Assembly: GCA_023442495.1 (NCBI GenBank)
Contig: JAEZZB010000031.1
Coordinates: forward strand, 1 to 6,199
Length of the DNA: 6,199 nucleotides
Direction: 5' to 3'
Origin: Bacillota bacterium
GTDB taxonomy: Bacteria > Bacillota > Clostridia > Tissierellales > Peptoniphilaceae
Positions 5,760 through 6,199 of the stretch are shown piece after piece (within the stretch, counting starts at the first letter, position 1; each line of letters opens with the position of its first letter). The position numbers and the translations under genes were made by a program. Under the pieces are notes generated by a model that did not search any database, was not told the DNA's origin, and was given only the letters and a program-made list of their open reading frames with translations.

Positions 5760-6199
5760 TTAGTATAGATTTTTATCAGCAAATATTTTTGATGCTTTGC
5801 CATCTATTTCTACTCCTTCAGGAGCCAATACATAAATATCTTTAGTCACATTTTGTATCGTACCTTTTAATGAGTAAACTCCACCACTTACAAAATAGAA
5901 TATTTGAGTTTTCTTATCTACTTCTAGATTTTCAAGATTTAATACAACTGCTTTTCTTTGTAATATATCATCTATAACAAGTTTACCATCTTCATATGTC
6001 ATTGGTTCTCTAATTGTAACTACCATATTTTCTCCTGATTTTGTTTTATAATATCTATTTGTTTCTATTGGTCTTTTTGAAACGTTTTGAATTGAATTGG
6101 TGTCTGCTCTTTCTGATTTTATAGTTGGTTCTATTTTTGTAGTTTCATTAAAAACTACTTCTTCAGTTTCTTCAGATTCACCAAAATCATCATCTATAT
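5760..6199 (-). CDS. sepF: Cell division protein SepF, 5' end outside the window
   Basis: SepF binds FtsZ, bundles its filaments and tethers the Z-ring to the membrane. The frame is open to the window edge and gives 145 residues without the start codon; SepF is usually about 150, so little is missing. An internal ATG at 6026 would give 88 residues but has no role as a start, because open coding sequence of SepF character continues upstream. The visible part begins with an acidic stretch (IDDDFGESEETEE), then a low-complexity polar linker to about residue 57. The compact C-terminal domain follows, from VVTIREPMTYED through VVLNLENL, FVSGGVYSL and DIYVLAPEGVEI. The Ser-Gly in FVSGG matches the conserved glycine region at the dimer interface of the Bacillus protein. 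The N-terminal membrane-binding helix should lie just beyond the edge. A hairpin terminator follows the stop. Confidence 0.93.
   Translation of the reverse strand, partial: IDDDFGESEETEEVVFNETTKIEPTIKSERADTNSIQNVSKRPIETNRYYKTKSGENMVVTIREPMTYEDGKLVIDDILQRKAVVLNLENLEVDKKTQIFYFVSGGVYSLKGTIQNVTKDIYVLAPEGVEIDGKASKIFADKNLY

Noticed and set aside
1..6199. Mycoplasma-type genetic code suggested by the low G+C
   Set aside because: TGA is the true stop of nusB and xseA, confirmed by the start overlaps with the following genes, and tryptophan positions in Ung use TGG.
1..6199. A hidden novel system such as a defence island, mobile element or CRISPR array
   Set aside because: Nearly every base belongs to a recognised housekeeping gene. 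There are no direct repeats, transposase or recombinase genes, or unassigned frames of useful length in the gaps.

Overview
This is an AT-rich window, roughly a quarter G+C by eye, in which every recognisable gene lies on the minus strand and reads from the high coordinates towards position 1. In transcription order the genes are sepF (5' end outside the window), lspA, ung, an rluD-type pseudouridine synthase gene, a comM/yifB-type gene, efp, nusB, xseA and the first six codons of xseB. All are bacterial housekeeping genes. All three stop codons are used: TGA ends nusB and xseA, and tryptophan is TGG. This indicates the standard bacterial code and argues against a mycoplasma-type code. The gene set, the low G+C, and an EF-P resembling the Bacillus protein around lysine 32 point to a low-G+C Bacillota, probably a reduced, non-spore-forming lineage. 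I cannot name the genus.

Layout, upstream to downstream. The cell-division gene sepF ends at 5760. A 41-nt gap follows, holding a strong hairpin plus T-tract and then the Shine-Dalgarno sequence of lspA. From lspA to comM the four genes overlap their neighbours by 23, 13 and 22 nt and look like one translationally coupled unit. After comM there is a 116-nt gap with a good extended -10 promoter candidate for efp. The second unit is efp-nusB-xseA-xseB, with junctions of +1, -4 and -8 nt.

Functionally, the first unit combines Z-ring tethering (SepF), lipoprotein signal-peptide cleavage (LspA), uracil excision from DNA (Ung), rRNA pseudouridylation (RluD-type) and a ComM-type AAA+ ATPase linked in other bacteria to recombination during DNA uptake. 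The second unit combines relief of ribosome stalling (EF-P), rRNA transcription antitermination (NusB) and exonuclease VII (XseA and XseB). This is compact shared transcription of basic functions, not a dedicated pathway.

I see no mobile element, CRISPR array, tRNA or rRNA gene, or defence system, and no convincing undescribed system. The points most worth checking are the hairpin between sepF and lspA, the divergent AAA+ motifs of the ComM-like protein, substitutions in an otherwise conserved Ung segment, and the compaction of two familiar Bacillota gene neighbourhoods.
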